The notes under the pieces are model-generated. The model was not told the DNA's origin, did not search any database, and worked only from the letters and a program-made list of their open reading frames with translations. DNA of 64,000 nt, from the NCBI GenBank assembly GCA_016859345.1, contig CM029111.1:14768214-14832213 (forward strand). Reading direction: 5' to 3'. The stretch is from Istiophorus platypterus. Taxonomy: Eukaryota; Chordata; Actinopteri; Istiophoriformes; Istiophoridae. How positions within the stretch are numbered: the first letter of the stretch is position 1; every line of letters starts with the position of its first letter. Below, in pieces: positions 1 to 12,415 of the stretch. The position numbers and the translations under genes were made by a program.

Positions 1-38
1 CACAGTATGTAACACTAGTGCATTTTTATTAAATGCAG

Positions 39-1077
39 ACTGTGCTTCAAGAAACAAGACCGAAGAGCCCAGGCAGAGGCCAGAGCCAGGGCTTTAATAG
101 AGGAAGATTACAGGAAACTCGGGCCCATAAAGTGAGGACTCGTGTATGTCTTCAAATCTCATGCAATAGACGGTGATTGAATACATTTCTGTCATAGACC
201 CCCTCACTGACTTTTTACTCTCCATACTCATTTTCAGTTTTGCAGAGGGAGCCATCTCTTTCTTCTTTGTACTGTTTGCTGTTCTCCTGTTCACACGAGA
301 TCCAAAATTTGTCACCGGATGGTCTGTGTTTTTTAAAAGAGGGTAAGATCAGCGCACTTCTTTGAAACAGGGAGCAGTTTGGTTGATACTCAGTGCAAAG
401 CCTTTTGTATTTTAAGAAATGATTGCAGAATCTATAAATTGCGAGGCCTGATACTGATCTCTTTGAGTAAGTCATCTCTTTCTTTTCTTGTCCTGCAGGT
501 ACGTCTCAGATGCAGTCACTGGTGTTATCATTGTGTCCATATTGTTCTTCTTCCCCTCGCAGAAACCTTCTCTGAGCTGGTGGTTTGACCCTCAAGGTCA
601 GTGACCTCTGATCATACATGTGAAAGGTTACTCTTAATTTACAAAAAATAGGACTAACTTTAATTAACATATTTACACTATTATTTCATTGACTAATCGT
701 TTACAATATTGAATGATATAGATAAGCAAGAATGATAAGATTTGTACCATACACTGTGCTGTAAAAATGTGCGTCCATCAAAGAGATGCAACATTTGGAA
801 ATGACCAGTTCGAAGATTGTGAGGTTGCATAAGAACAAGTCAAAAGTTAATTCTGATGGCCAAATATTTGTGAAAGATTCAAGGACATTCGGTTTGCTTC
901 TCTTGCACAGCTGCTGCAAAAATGAGTGAAAATAAGCTGAGGAATGTTAATAATGTAGATTAGAGAGTCTGAGTAAATTTCGAGTCTGGAAGTGAGACTG
1001 TAGTTTCTCTGTTTCTGTGATTAGAATAAGCTCTCAGAGCTATGTTGTCACACTTTAGGGTTTTGTTTGTGTGTGTA

Positions 1078-1111
<34 letters not shown>

Positions 1112-3066
1112 CATGCGCAAAACTGTATGCATGTGCCTAGCGTGGGCCAGAGACACGTGTGCAAATGATTGTGTATATTATGTTCAGCTGTTCAAATAAA
1201 TCACTGGACACAAGCAAAAAAAAAAAAGCAAAGCAACTCATGGGGTTCATTTTTCCCTTTCAGCGTGGGCCAGATTTTACAATAGAACAGAACAGAATAA
1301 AAGATCATGTTCTGCCAGAGTGGAAAATTGTTTCTTATCTCTATAAAAGAGAAAAACAATGAAGTATTAAAAAACATAGTACCATGGTAAAAAAAAAAAT
1401 CAAAATGAAACTCTTAACACAAAGCAAGAGACATTAAAACATAAAACACAACACTTTGAAGGAAGATTTTGTTCCTTTTTTTTTTTTTTTATCAAGGACT
1501 TCATGGATCTCTTCTCAAGGACTTTTTTTATCAAGGACTTCTTGCAAAAGGAAGTTCAAACTTCCAGCTCATATTTCTCTCATTTGGTTTTAATTTTCCA
1601 AGAATAAAAAAAAAATCAAGCCATAAGTCCTGCTAATGATTTGTAGGCTGTAAAATAAAATTTTATTAATATTTTACTACATATCTATAATTCTTGAATT
1701 AAAAACTCTTCTTATTGTTGCCACACATATTTTTCCACAGCTTCAAACACTCCCTATGTTCCTCTCTTATCATGGAAAAAAGCCCAGGACTCTGTTCCCT
1801 GGAATATCATTCTATTGCTCGGAGGCGGCTTTGCCATGGCCAAAGCTTGTGAGGTAATAATGTCAGTACATATGAAAATATTATACATTTGTAATGAAGT
1901 CAGACTGGATCTTATCTCTCATGTTTCTTAAAACAATAGGTTGACATCTATGGGTTAATTTGCTTATTCAGTTTCTATATGAGAGATGAGAAGTTCGATA
2001 TTTTAAAAAAATCTACCTGCACCACTCTATCATGGATCTCTTTTGTTAAAATGATCTAAAAACTGAAGTATAAGAACCACAAATTAAGGTTATCAGGGTG
2101 GTTATGTGCAGTGACTTCCTGGAGTCTAAAGATAAAACTCCATCACCCCCCGCCCAGAAAACCACAGCCTGTTGTGTTTCCTTCATATTAGACAAGGAAA
2201 TATAACAAGTTAATCAGTAAGCTAACCAAGATTGGCAAGGCATATTACATTAATCTTTTGGTCAGTGAAACGTCTTTTTAGTGTTTTTGCTAAAGTTTCC
2301 TTCATGCTGGACATAGAACAAGCGACTCTAAATTGTAAAACTTTTCCATGTAGTAAGTCTGTGTAATAAAATGCATGTCCCCTCCCTCCTGTTGCCTCTG
2401 TGCTGCTCCTCTGCTCTGTTTGATTCTGTCCTCCACTTTTCTTTATTATGTTGTGATTTCATCTTTGACATTTAACCCTAATCTTGTGGCGTTTGGCAGG
2501 AGTCTGGCCTCGCCTCCTGGATTGGAGGCCACCTCCAACCTTTGGCCGAGGTCCCCCCTGCCGCAGCTGTGATGTTGATCACTGCTTTCTTGGCCTGTTT
2601 CACTGAGTTCGCCAGCAACACGGCCACAATTATAATATTTTTACCCGTCATTGCTGAACTGGTAAGACTCGTCTTCAACTTAAAGATAAAGTATAAGTGA
2701 GTTAGAATTCATTTAGCGATGTGCTGCTGTTGTGTAACAGGCTTATGAGGATGCCACACATGTAGATAAACCATTAGACTATGTTACAAGATAAAGCTAT
2801 GGAAACTCCTGAACTGGGCAGGGGACAGGGTTTGTTGCTGACCTCGTCCTTTATGTTGTGTGTGTTGGCTTAGTTGGCTTGTTAAACTCTTGCAACAGAT
2901 GTTCTTATGTTTGTAGCCTGTTGGACATTAACTGCTATTGTCAGTAATAATTATCTGCAGCTTTTGCACTTTACAGTGGTGCCTACCTAGGAGGTTTAGT
3001 TACTGTGTCCTGAGCTGAGCTGAGCTGTCACACTCACACACACGTGTGTGTGTGTGTGTGTGTGTA

Positions 3067-3115
<49 letters not shown>

Positions 3116-4155
3116 TCCATTCTCCAGTCCACATGTACGAATGTGCTGTTTGAATTTTGGTGTGAATGGGTGACTGTGGCAATAATGTAAAGCACTATGA
3201 GTTGTCGGTAAGACTATAAAGCACTATTTCAGTCCTTTCCATTTACCATTTACCATTGAATTACATTTCATCTCCAATCTATGGGGGCAGCAAGGGATTT
3301 TTCTATACTTTGGTTTGTAGAACTAATGACATTCCCATCAGCCTCACCTGAACTTTGTTCTTCCTGCTATTAGCAAATGTTAGCATGCTAACACACTCGA
3401 CTTGCTTCTCACAATTTGCCAAATATTTGAATTCAAAAGTAAAAGGCTTTCATATGGCTTCACTGTTACATCAAATGGAATTTTCTAGACGTCACGTGTC
3501 ATTTTACCTTCAGCTGAGCTCGACATATCTAATATTTTTGGACAGCTTTGGATCTTGGCTAGAGTATAAAGTAAAGTTTTAAAGTTTTACAAGTTTAAAC
3601 AGTGTTTTTCCATATAAAATGAGAGTTTGGGATAATGACACCCCCAGTTGATCCGTGGTTTTAAAGAGTGCAGCAATTGAATAGATCTGTGCAGTACAGT
3701 GCTTATAATGTAATGTATATCCTTTCCTAAACATGCTCTGGTCTTTGTGTTTGCCTCTGCAGGCCATTCATGTCTCGGTGAACCCTCTGTACTTCATGAT
3801 ACCCGCCACAGTAGGATGCTCATATGCCTTCATGTTACCTGTGTCCACACCACCCAACTCCATTGCCTTTGCATCAGGGCATCTCATGGTCAAAGACATG
3901 GTAAGATTGTCATAGAAGCAACCAACGTGAATACAGTACATAAATCGCAGTTCTTCACCAAACCTCGTGTCTCCTCAGGTGAAGACTGGCTTTGTCATGA
4001 ACATCCTGGGGGTCCTCGCGGTCTCTCTGGCCATGAACACGTGGGGTGTCAGCATGTTTGACCTGAACACGTATCCAGAATGGGCTCGGCCCATGAACAA
4101 GTCTGCTGCTGATGGGCACTTGACGTCCGTCCAGTTTCTCAATGCTACGCTCTGA
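39..4155 (+). CDS. slc13a3: Na+/dicarboxylate cotransporter NaDC3, 3' part of gene
   Basis: Plasma-membrane symporter that couples Na+ to uptake of succinate and related dicarboxylates. Seven coding exons are visible: 39-131, 238-342, 499-596, 1741-1853, 2500-2661, 3763-3900 and 3979-4155 (TGA). All have AG/GT borders and the phases agree, giving 294 codons plus stop; the 5' exons lie left of the window. The exon at 2500 carries the SNT motif (FASNTATIIIFLP) that in SLC13 proteins helps form a Na+/substrate site. The exon at 3763 carries the family signature SYAFMLPVSTPPNSIAF. The C-terminus has possible N-glycosylation sites (NKS, NAT), as expected for the extracellular end of this family. 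The segments NFAEGAISFFF, YVSDAVTG and PSQKPSLSWWFD resemble SLC13A3 more than SLC13A2 or SLC13A5. The adjacent ocstamp gene supports this choice, because the two are also neighbours in human 20q13. Paralogue assignment rests on memory of the sequences. Confidence 0.93.
1067..1111. repeat. (GT)n-(GA)n microsatellite
   Basis: Compound dinucleotide repeat inside an slc13a3 intron: about 30 bp of GT with one TA interruption, followed by about 14 bp of GA. Confidence 0.9.
1870..2290. repeat. Degraded fragment of interspersed repeat family A in an slc13a3 intron
   Basis: Segments here (GGTTATGTGCAGTGACTTCC and a CAGCCTGTTGTGTTTCC block) resemble the middle of the fish inverted-repeat element seen more completely at 9640-10105 and 22120-22585. 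The terminal inverted repeats are not recognisable, so the borders are approximate. Confidence 0.4.
3035..3112. repeat. (TG)n-(TA)n microsatellite
   Basis: A TG run followed by about 35 bp of pure TA in an slc13a3 intron. Confidence 0.9.
3113..3255 (+). repeat. 3' end of a SINE-like fish repeat
   Basis: Contains the string GTGAATGGGTGACTGTGGC, then AAAGCACTATGAGTTGTCGG, and ends in repeated CATTTACCATTTACC. The same tail occurs at 47250-47545, so this is a second copy of one dispersed family. The TG/TA microsatellite interrupts or flanks its 5' side. Confidence 0.6.
3285..3415 (+). repeat. Fragment of the GTTAGCATGCTAAC repeat family (family B)
   Basis: Contains ACTAATGACATTCCCATCAG and then AGCAAATGTTAGCATGCTAA. 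Both segments recur in the copies near 12.2, 16.7, 24.7, 30.1 and 32.1 kb. Short and without clear ends. Confidence 0.65.
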
Positions 4156-4860
4156 TCAATTGCTCAGTCTCAAAGAATAATAATCAGAAGAGTGTATAAA
4201 GATTCAACACTAAACAGGGACAAAAGTCTATCAGTAGACGTCTACACTATGTCACTAAAATGTTAAAATGCTCTGGGAGCTTTAGCTGTTACCTGTTATG
4301 ACTCTTTTGATAAGTTTTTATATTCATGTGCCTTTTATGGGCTCCGTAAATGTCAAGATTTCATGCTGTGGAGTGTTAGCTTTGGCACGATCTAAGGTTT
4401 AAGTTAAAAAAAAAACAATGCAGTCAGTTAAAAACAAGCTATCTTATTTCACTCTGCCTTCTTAAAACTGGACTGGAGAAATATTTAACCTCAGCAATAA
4501 CAACAACTCAAGCTCTGAAGAGTATTTTAAAATATTTTTTGAAGCTCCAGTCAGACTGCAGAGTGTGCTGTTTGTATTGATGTTTCTAGGCTGATTCCTG
4601 CTGAAAGAACAAGAAGCATCTGTTGATAATTCTTTAAAAAAATGTTTTTGTTAAAATCACTAAGAAATCATTTTATTTGTCTATGTATTATATGGCACAT
4701 GTTTAACGACCAAAGCCATTATGCATAAACAGTTTTTTAAATCTTTTCTACATTAGAGTAGGAATCTTGACTAATGAATGTGTAAATTTTTGGTACCAAG
4801 TGATTTGCATTCAAACAGTATACCTGCTGTTAGAAATAAATTGTTTGAGTTTATATTATG
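4156..4860 (+). other. slc13a3: slc13a3 3' UTR with polyadenylation signal
   Basis: AT-rich non-coding sequence follows the stop codon. A canonical AATAAA lies at 4835-4840, so the message probably ends near 4855-4865. No competing canonical signal was noted between the stop and this site. The exact end is inferred. Confidence 0.6.
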
Positions 4861-5584
4861 ATAATTTAGTTTTATGTGAGCTCAATATCCGCCTGAAACA
4901 AGTACTTAAGATAAGATAAGAACCTTGTTATCAGAATATCCGCAATGGCTAAATTTGGTTTTAATGTTTTATAGAAACCAACAGCCAAAATACAACCCCG
5001 ATCCACAGGTTTAGATTAGTGGAAGCTGTACTATTCCAGGTTTAACACCAATTTTAACACATATTTTGGCTTCCGAGCACAAAGAGAGAGCCAGAAAAAA
5101 CACAGTTGTAAATTCCCTACACTGTTTACTTGACGTTGTATATTGTCTGAAGGCTCATTGCCCATAAACAATCGTTAACTTGGGCAAGGTCGTGTGGTTA
5201 CTCAGTGTTAGTGGGGTCAGCACAAAAGATCCATTAGCATCTAGATGCAATACTATAAAATACTCAACTACATCCCAAAGGACCAGGACACTATGTACTC
5301 AACCATAAGCACAACACAATCTTCAATGACAGAATTGCACCAAAGCTGATTTATAGCTTTGCTTTTTGAGAATTCAGAGGTCAGGGATACTTTAATCCTC
5401 ACTTGATACTCATAATGAATGTAATTGACATTTTTTTTTCTAAATTAATGAATATAAGTCAGTGACTATTTTAATCATAACTGGAAATATAATCCTACGT
5501 TGAATCCCATTTCTGGTAGTACAGAATATCTGTTTCATGTACAACCCAATATATTTTTACTACTTTGCATGGCTAATAAAGGTA

Positions 5585-5619
5585 CTATGTGTGTATGTGT
5601 GCGTGTTAGTATGTGTTTG

Positions 5620-5705
<86 letters not shown>

Positions 5706-5716
5706 GGTGTGTGTTT
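5585..5716. repeat. (TG)n microsatellite, about 130 bp
   Basis: Long TG tract with a few interruptions. It makes the cysteine/valine-rich pseudo-reading frames seen here, which are not genes. Confidence 0.95.
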
Positions 5717-8173
5717 GTTGTGGAGAATATGCATAAGAAATATATAGTGCTGTTTCCTGTGAGGCTTTAATAACATTCTTCTGCCCTCACTATGAGTGAA
5801 GGTACACAGCTTTGCAGCAGGCTAAACAGACATCCAGTAAAGAAATTATGGAAACAGGTATTGGAATATAAATTACACACTGGGGATTAAAAATCAGAAA
5901 AAAAGAGTTTCCATTTATAAGACTTGCTGTGGAAATAAACTAAAACAGCATAATGAGAGCTAGCAAAGTGGCTAGCTTGGTAACGAGTTAATTTTTCACA
6001 GAAAAAAACAAATTCTACTAAATAACAGATTAACAATTACAAAACAACAAAAGTAGTATCTATAATGCTCAAAAAAATGAATTTTTGGGAGCCTGTCGAT
6101 TTTGCTTAAACACCAGTCTTTCAGAATGGTTAATGCAGCAATTAGCTGTGTCCCAAAATCACGGTAGACAGGGAGTGAATTCAGAGACATGCAATGTTCA
6201 CATAGTATTGTTTAATCTGTAATTATGAGACATAATTTCTGAGTCAGATATATAATGAATTTCTGGCGACGTTATCTCCCACTTGGTGAAAAGACCTACA
6301 GCAATGTCAACAAACTGCTGGCAGTTACATCAAAATGAAGTCCACGATTAACACTATACAATCACTTCAGGTAACTTTATCGTAGCTTGCATCTGGTTTC
6401 AGTTGGAAATGGACAGCTTCCAGTACATGACACAACAAAAGAAGCTAGAAGTTTAGACTTTTGTGTTTTTATACTGTGACTGCAAGGTTAGCACTGGGGC
6501 TAATCACCTCGGTACGGGTGTTATTCCTGTTCTTCCCATTCTGGTATTATCCATGAATGCAGCAACAGGCTGGACAGTCTGAAACAAAACCCTGTTCACT
6601 TTACATATGTCAAAATTATCATTGTTTATCTCTACACCTGGCACTGTTGACGCAAAATGAGGATGATTATTAAATCCCAATTTATGGCTCTAAAGATTTG
6701 CAAAATAGGAGGTCCCATTTTGTATTCCTGTTTCAGGTATCCCCAATGTTACTCAACACAGAAATACGGGACTCCTCCAGATAATGCAGCAACACCATAG
6801 GTTTATTTTATGGGCAGCAGCTTCAATTATTTCACCGTCATGTCAGACAAATCCCATCTTGTTCGTCATTTTGGATTAGAAGAGGAGACTAAATGAGCCT
6901 TGGGCACCATTTCTATGGAAAAGAATCTTTAGCTTTAGTTTCTTACCAAAATGCACCCTGGGCGTGTTGGTTAACAAACTCCTCCCAAAACATTCGCATA
7001 CACAAGCCTGCACCTTCAAGTTTTAATCAGAAAAACAGAATTTTTTTTAACGCAGTTTTAATCATTTGGACCAATGATTGAGTTTCATGCTGATCAAAGC
7101 CATAGAAGTTCCCCTACAGTTAGTCACGTAACATAATGTATGGACAAAAATGAATGGGACTTTCACTTCCAGAGCCAGAAGCGCCCTGAAATAGCTCCAC
7201 CCACTCTACTAGTCTATTGATTAAACTACTGGCTTTTCATTACATGGGTAGTGAATGAGTGAACAAGGGAGGGATTTCAGACCATGGGCCATATCAGTTA
7301 AACTGCAGTACATCAGCAGTGGTTTCTACCAGCAACAGAATTGTGGAACCGAAACAAATTCTTGGTGTGGATGGCACAGCAAACATTAATTCATATTGTT
7401 TTAATTATCTCTATTCTGACGCATAAACAAAAAAATCTGAGACAGCTGTTTTTTTGTTTTTTTTTTTCAAGTTAGTTTTTAATTTCATAAGTTAGTTCAC
7501 TCAGCAATATCACTATACATTCTGTAATAGCAGATGAACAGGGCCTGAAGGATTCAGTGGGCTGCCCCAAGTCCACAACCGGGGGGAAGTAACTGCTAGC
7601 AGGTTGATTTGGAGCTGAATTAGCATCCACATCCAACTACTATGAGGATTTATTATTGAGTAGTAAACTAGATCCAGCCATATTAAACGTTTTATTTTCA
7701 GCTGATCCAGAGGAGATTTGAAAATAGTTATGGACTGATGTTCATTCATTCAGATTTTACACTGTTACTTTAAAGCCCTGTGACTGAGCCCCAAGTGGAT
7801 GGGCCTGGGCTCAGGTCTACCTAGGTCCCCATGTGACCTGTGCATATGATTTGAAAATGTGCAACAGTCATGGGTTTTATAGTTGTTTGACAAACTGGAG
7901 GAAAATGTTAAGTAAACAGGGTACAGTTCATTAATGAGCCCGTATGCAGCCAAAATGCTAAACTTTCCCTTCTTCAGCAGATGAGTGTATAAAGCCTTGT
8001 AGAGTCAAACTACAAGGCTTTTTTGAGTGGAGGGGAGGGGACCTCTCATAAACTAGGTGTGATCGATTGTGGTGTAATCTTCACACAGTGGGTGGTATGA
8101 CTCAAAAGAATATCACAACTTACATCAAATCTTATGTCACACCGAGCCTACACTCACATTAGTGTGACGTGTC

Positions 8174-8197
8174 ACATTGTGTGTGTGTGTGTGTGTG
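8174..8197. repeat. Short (TG)n tract
   Basis: About 12 TG units in intergenic DNA. Confidence 0.85.
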
Positions 8198-8494
8198 TCA
8201 TGCCTCTCCATATGATTTTGTGTCATGCACTGTATGGTTTACATGGAGAAGAGTTGTCTTTTCATTTCCCACGTGAGAACTTGTAGGCGACCCAGAAACA
8301 CCAACATGACCGTGACTGTTCAGAGAAGTTCCCCTTTTTACCTTCACAGTCCCTCCGATGCTCCCAAGTCCTATTTTGTCTCAATCTCAAGATTACATAG
8401 AGAATGAAGTTTATCACAGAGACTGTTATTACTCCTCTCAGGTAAGATTATGAATATTTCATTTTGTTCCAGCTTTTGTGACTGAGCCAATGAC

Positions 8495-8627
<133 letters not shown>

Positions 8628-9154
8628 CTTAGGTAATCCTATAAGTATTCCATTACTATGTGGTTTATATACATAAGCTTTTACTCCTCACCATGTCTTT
8701 AATAAGCCTACTTAATTGAAAATTTCAGTATTGTTCTATAAAATTTCATTCCTGAAAAATATTCGTGTTTTTATGGTGTTATATTATAGTGATCTGCTGC
8801 ATGTATGAAAACCATCCATTACAGAATTGATCCTCCTCTGACTTTTTCATTTTGAGGAGTTAAAGACATTATACTGCATTTTGAAAAATATTTTTCTTTC
8901 TCTCTTTTTCTTGGGGAGAGTGAGACAAGAAAAATAACAGTTTGTGGTTTTACAGAAAATTACATGTTGTAACTGTTTCTTGAATAAAAACCAAATGCAA
9001 TGATTTCCTGGAATCTTGTCATCACCATCATTACAGAAATAGACTTGGTTCTCAATAAATAGTTTCTGCACAGAACTCTCCTTAAAGCTACAAATGAACT
9101 TTCTCATTTTTATTTTTGTGTATAGATTAAACCATTTAGATATAATGTGTTCAT

Positions 9155-9330
9155 AATAGAGCTTTAAAGGTGCTGGTAAGACTTTCTTTTTTTGAATTAT
9201 GGACAGGGCCAGGCTAGCCGCTCCCCAAAGGCCAGTCTTTATGCTAAGCTGTGGTAATTACTTCTGCACTCTACTGCAGCTCCTCACAGTAGAAGTGGCT
9301 ATAATGTGACAACTCATAATGATGAACCTG
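9155..9330 (-). repeat. Partial copy of inverted-repeat element family A
   Basis: Has the segments AAGGTGCTGGTAAGAC, AGGCTAGCCGCTCCCC and TCTTTATGCTAAGCTG, which recur in the same order in the fuller copy at 9640-10105. Only one end of the element is present. Confidence 0.6.
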
Positions 9331-9639
9331 CTGAGAACTAAAACTACAGCTCCCCTCAGCTTTACAGAGTTTTATATGAAGTTTTAGGTCATTGGCTTCA
9401 CTGACCTAAAAGTTTCTGTTTTGCTTTGTTCCCACCACTCTCAAAAGCAGGCAGCCGTGAAAACAGAAAAACACTACCTGCTCAGCACTGAAAAGCAGAT
9501 GGACACAGTTAAAAAAAAAAAAAAATGCTGGGTAACACAGTGGAGCATTAAGCAGCTAAAGAGCCAGATGTTTCCCTCAGGAGCTGGTAGAGACCAAAAA
9601 AGAGCCAATGCTTTGCTAATTTGCTCTCTTACTGAGTGT

Positions 9640-10105
9640 TAGATAAGGAGATCGATACCAGCCTCAAATATTTGTTAGGTCAATGCGAAGCTTGAGCCAT
9701 GAGATGGATATCTTAGTCTGGAAGACGGTAAGATGGGGGGAATTGCAAACCTGGCTCTGTCCAAGGGCAGGAAAAGTCCCTCTACCTGCACCTCTGAACC
9801 TCAATAATTAATACGTTATTTCTCAATTGTTTAATCCGTATGAAAATCAAAGTGTTATGTGCAAGACTTTTTAAAGGCTCGGCACAGTGACTTTCTGGTG
9901 TCTTGCTGACCCTGTGACGATGCCAGGGAACAAGTGGAGACATTAGAGGTGCTGGTGGGCACATTTTACCTTAAGACAGAGACAGGCTAGCTCTTCCCCA
10001 TTCCAAGAGTTTATGCTAAGCTAAGATAACCAGCCACTAGAACTGGTATCTTCTTATTTTTCGTAAAAACATGAGAGTGGTATCAATCTTCTCATCTGTC
10101 CCCCA
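9640..10105. mobile_element. MITE-like element (family A) ending just before ocstamp
   Basis: The left end carries GGAGATCGATACCAGC and the right end carries GAGAGTGGTATCAATCTTCT, an imperfect terminal inverted repeat. Internal blocks (CCTGGCTCTGTCCAAGG, TTTATGCTAAGCTAAG) are shared with the copies at 22120-22585 and 27590-27810. There is no coding capacity, so it would be a non-autonomous element. It stops within about 10 bp of the first ATG of the ocstamp reading frame. Confidence 0.65.
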
Positions 10106-10111
10106 GAAGGA

Positions 10112-11614
10112 ATGCAATTAGGCCTCAAACTATTCAGGTTTTACTTTTTCATCCTCAGGAGCAGAACAGGATCTTGCAGACAAGTTTTTAAATCTTTCCT
10201 GCTTTATCTCTGGAATATTTACTCTGCACCTACGCCTGCCGGCCGAGACGTACTGACTCTGCTGTCCCTCTGTTCCACACTCGCCATCATAACCGGTGGC
10301 CTCCTTCATCACTGGCTGTCCAAGACCCTGAGATACGACGACGACACGGCTGTTCGGGCCGCCTGCATCTACAGCGTGGCCATGTTTCTAGTCTCGTTCC
10401 TGTGTCACCCCCTGCGCTGCGTACTGACCATGATCCTGCCCACTGTCTGCACTAAACAGGGACGCAAGCTCCTTGTCTCGGTGTGCGTCATGATTTTAGT
10501 GGTCAACGTCATCCCCAATATCACAGTGAATATAGGGGCAGTGGCACGTGTCCTGAAGTGCACCGCTGAGGGTTTTACAAAGACTTTACTGAACTCCTCT
10601 GAACCCTTGAACAAGGCGAAGCAAGACCTCGTCGAAGAAACCATCAAAGTGAAGAGGGAGGACCTGAGCATTGTCACTAATTTGAGGAAGCTGGATCATT
10701 TCACACATGTAGATGTGTCGGAAGTTAAAAGCAGGTTCAGTAAAATGATCGGGCAGATAGAAGTCAACTTCTCACATGCCAGGAACTTGCTTAAAGAGTC
10801 CAAACTGCTGTCAAACCGGATTCTTGCTGCCATCTTTGTTGCTCTGCTGATCTTTGAGTCTGCGCGCTACTTGAAATCTTATCTGACATCGGTTCAGTTT
10901 GATAATGGCTACATCTCCAAAGAGCTCCTGGAAAAAGCAACTCATGCTGGTAACAAAAGATCAGTGAAAAATAAAATCCACAGCTGTAAAATAACAAGTC
11001 AGGAATGTGCCTCTTGCTTCATATCACTGCTTGTGGTCACATTATATTTTATTGGGATAACCTCAATAGTGGCTTTGGATTATGTGGTATATCACATAGT
11101 TCAGGTGACTGTACCCTGGTTACTGGACTTTCCACCCACATCTGCCAGCATAACTGTCAGTTATAAGGTAAAACTGCACTCTGCAGCTCCTTTTATCATA
11201 TCTGCAGCGTTTTTCCCTAACTCTTAGGCTTTTCATGTTTCCGATCTTATCTTTTTTTAGGTTCAGTGGTTCCCCCCTGCATTCTGTATCATCCCACAAT
11301 CCTGTGTGACACGGGAGCTGACAAACTTCCACAGGCACTACAAGTGGACCTTCAGCCCCGAGCCATCGCTCTGTGATGTGAAAACCTCAGTGCCGAACCC
11401 AGGAGTCACACTCCTGCTGGGATATCTCTGGCTGATGAGCTACGCTCTGGTGCTCCTTGAGGTTTACGCCGGGCGCCTGCGCCGGAAAATCTCTGCCTCC
11501 TTTTTCAGGGAGCAGGAGGAGAGGAGGATGGCCTACTTGATGAGGAAAATAGAAGAGAAGCAGAATAAAAAAGAGCAAAAAGAGACTATTTCTGTTGAGG
11601 TTGCCCATGGGTGA
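10112..11614 (+). CDS. ocstamp: Osteoclast stimulatory transmembrane protein (DC-STAMP-domain family)
   Basis: Multi-pass membrane protein. In mammals its relative promotes fusion of osteoclast and macrophage precursors; that role is inferred here from family. Two exons: 10112-11167 and 11261-11614 (TGA), phase 0, 469 codons from the first ATG. Hydrophobic segments lie near residues 45-70, 85-110 and 125-150, then after a hydrophilic loop near 240-260, 305-335 and 390-415. Family-like stretches are [50 protein letters not shown] and, near the end, [18 protein letters not shown]. The protein ends in a charged tail rich in K, E and R. The start is uncertain: the first 15 or so residues look unlike the family, a good acceptor (TTTTTCATCCTCAG) ends at 10158, and a MITE abuts the ATG, so the true first exon may lie upstream. 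Its neighbour slc13a3 supports OCSTAMP over its relative DCSTAMP. Confidence 0.88.
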
Positions 11615-11734
11615 AGTTGTCATTGCATAGTGCAGCACTAATTTTTCTGACAATGCTTTTTGGCTTGCTAGCAGCATGGCAATATCAGTAAGTCCAGAAT
11701 GAAATATCACCCAACAACAATTGGATGATTTTTC

Positions 11735-12415
11735 ATTAAATTTTCTACAGACACATTTTGGTCCAAAGAGGATAAAACCAATAGACTATGGTGATCATTG
11801 ACTTTTCCTCTAGGGCCACCATGCCATGAGGTTTAACATCTAAGTTTTTAGTGAAATATTTCCATGAAATTTGGTTCAGAAAATCAGGGCGCACAGGCAG
11901 AAAAATCCTTGTGACTTTGGTGATCCCCTGACTGGTCATATAGCACCACCAGAAGGTCACTACATGATGTATTAGCTCAAGATTAGTACAGAGATTCACT
12001 GTATGTAATGATTTTCCTGATTCCCTCACTTTTCCTCTAGTGCCAAGATTAACGCCTGTCATTTCGAGTGAAATGTCTCAACAAATAATGGATGGCCTGT
12101 CATTAAACATCCATATCAACCATGGGACTAATTGCAATAACAACAATAACAAATAATAGTGGTGATCATTTAACCTTTAATCCAATCATTTGGCACAAAA
12201 TTTAATTATTCAGTGCTTTAGCTATCAATACCTGAAAAACATGACTTTGTGTTTAGTGCAAATTAGCAAATGTTAGTATGCTAATAAGTTGAAATAAGGT
12301 GGTCAAGATTCTAGGCATGTTAGCATACTGACATTAGAATTTAGCCCCAAGCACGACTGTGCCCAGACTCTGCCTCAAATAGGTGCCAGTATGGCTGTAG
12401 ACTCTGAGCCTTTTA
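11735..12415 (+). repeat. Nearly complete copy of repeat family B downstream of ocstamp
   Basis: The order of blocks (CATTTTGGTCCAAAGAGG, GACTTTTCCTCTAG, a second such block, AGCAAATGTTAGTATGCTAA, GGCTGTAGACTCTGAG) matches the copy in the trhr intron. The ATTAAA at 11735-11740 that could serve as the ocstamp polyadenylation signal lies at its left border. Confidence 0.7.

Noticed and set aside
5500..5770. Cysteine/valine-rich frames that could suggest a small cysteine-rich peptide
   Set aside because: They are translations of the (TG)n microsatellite.
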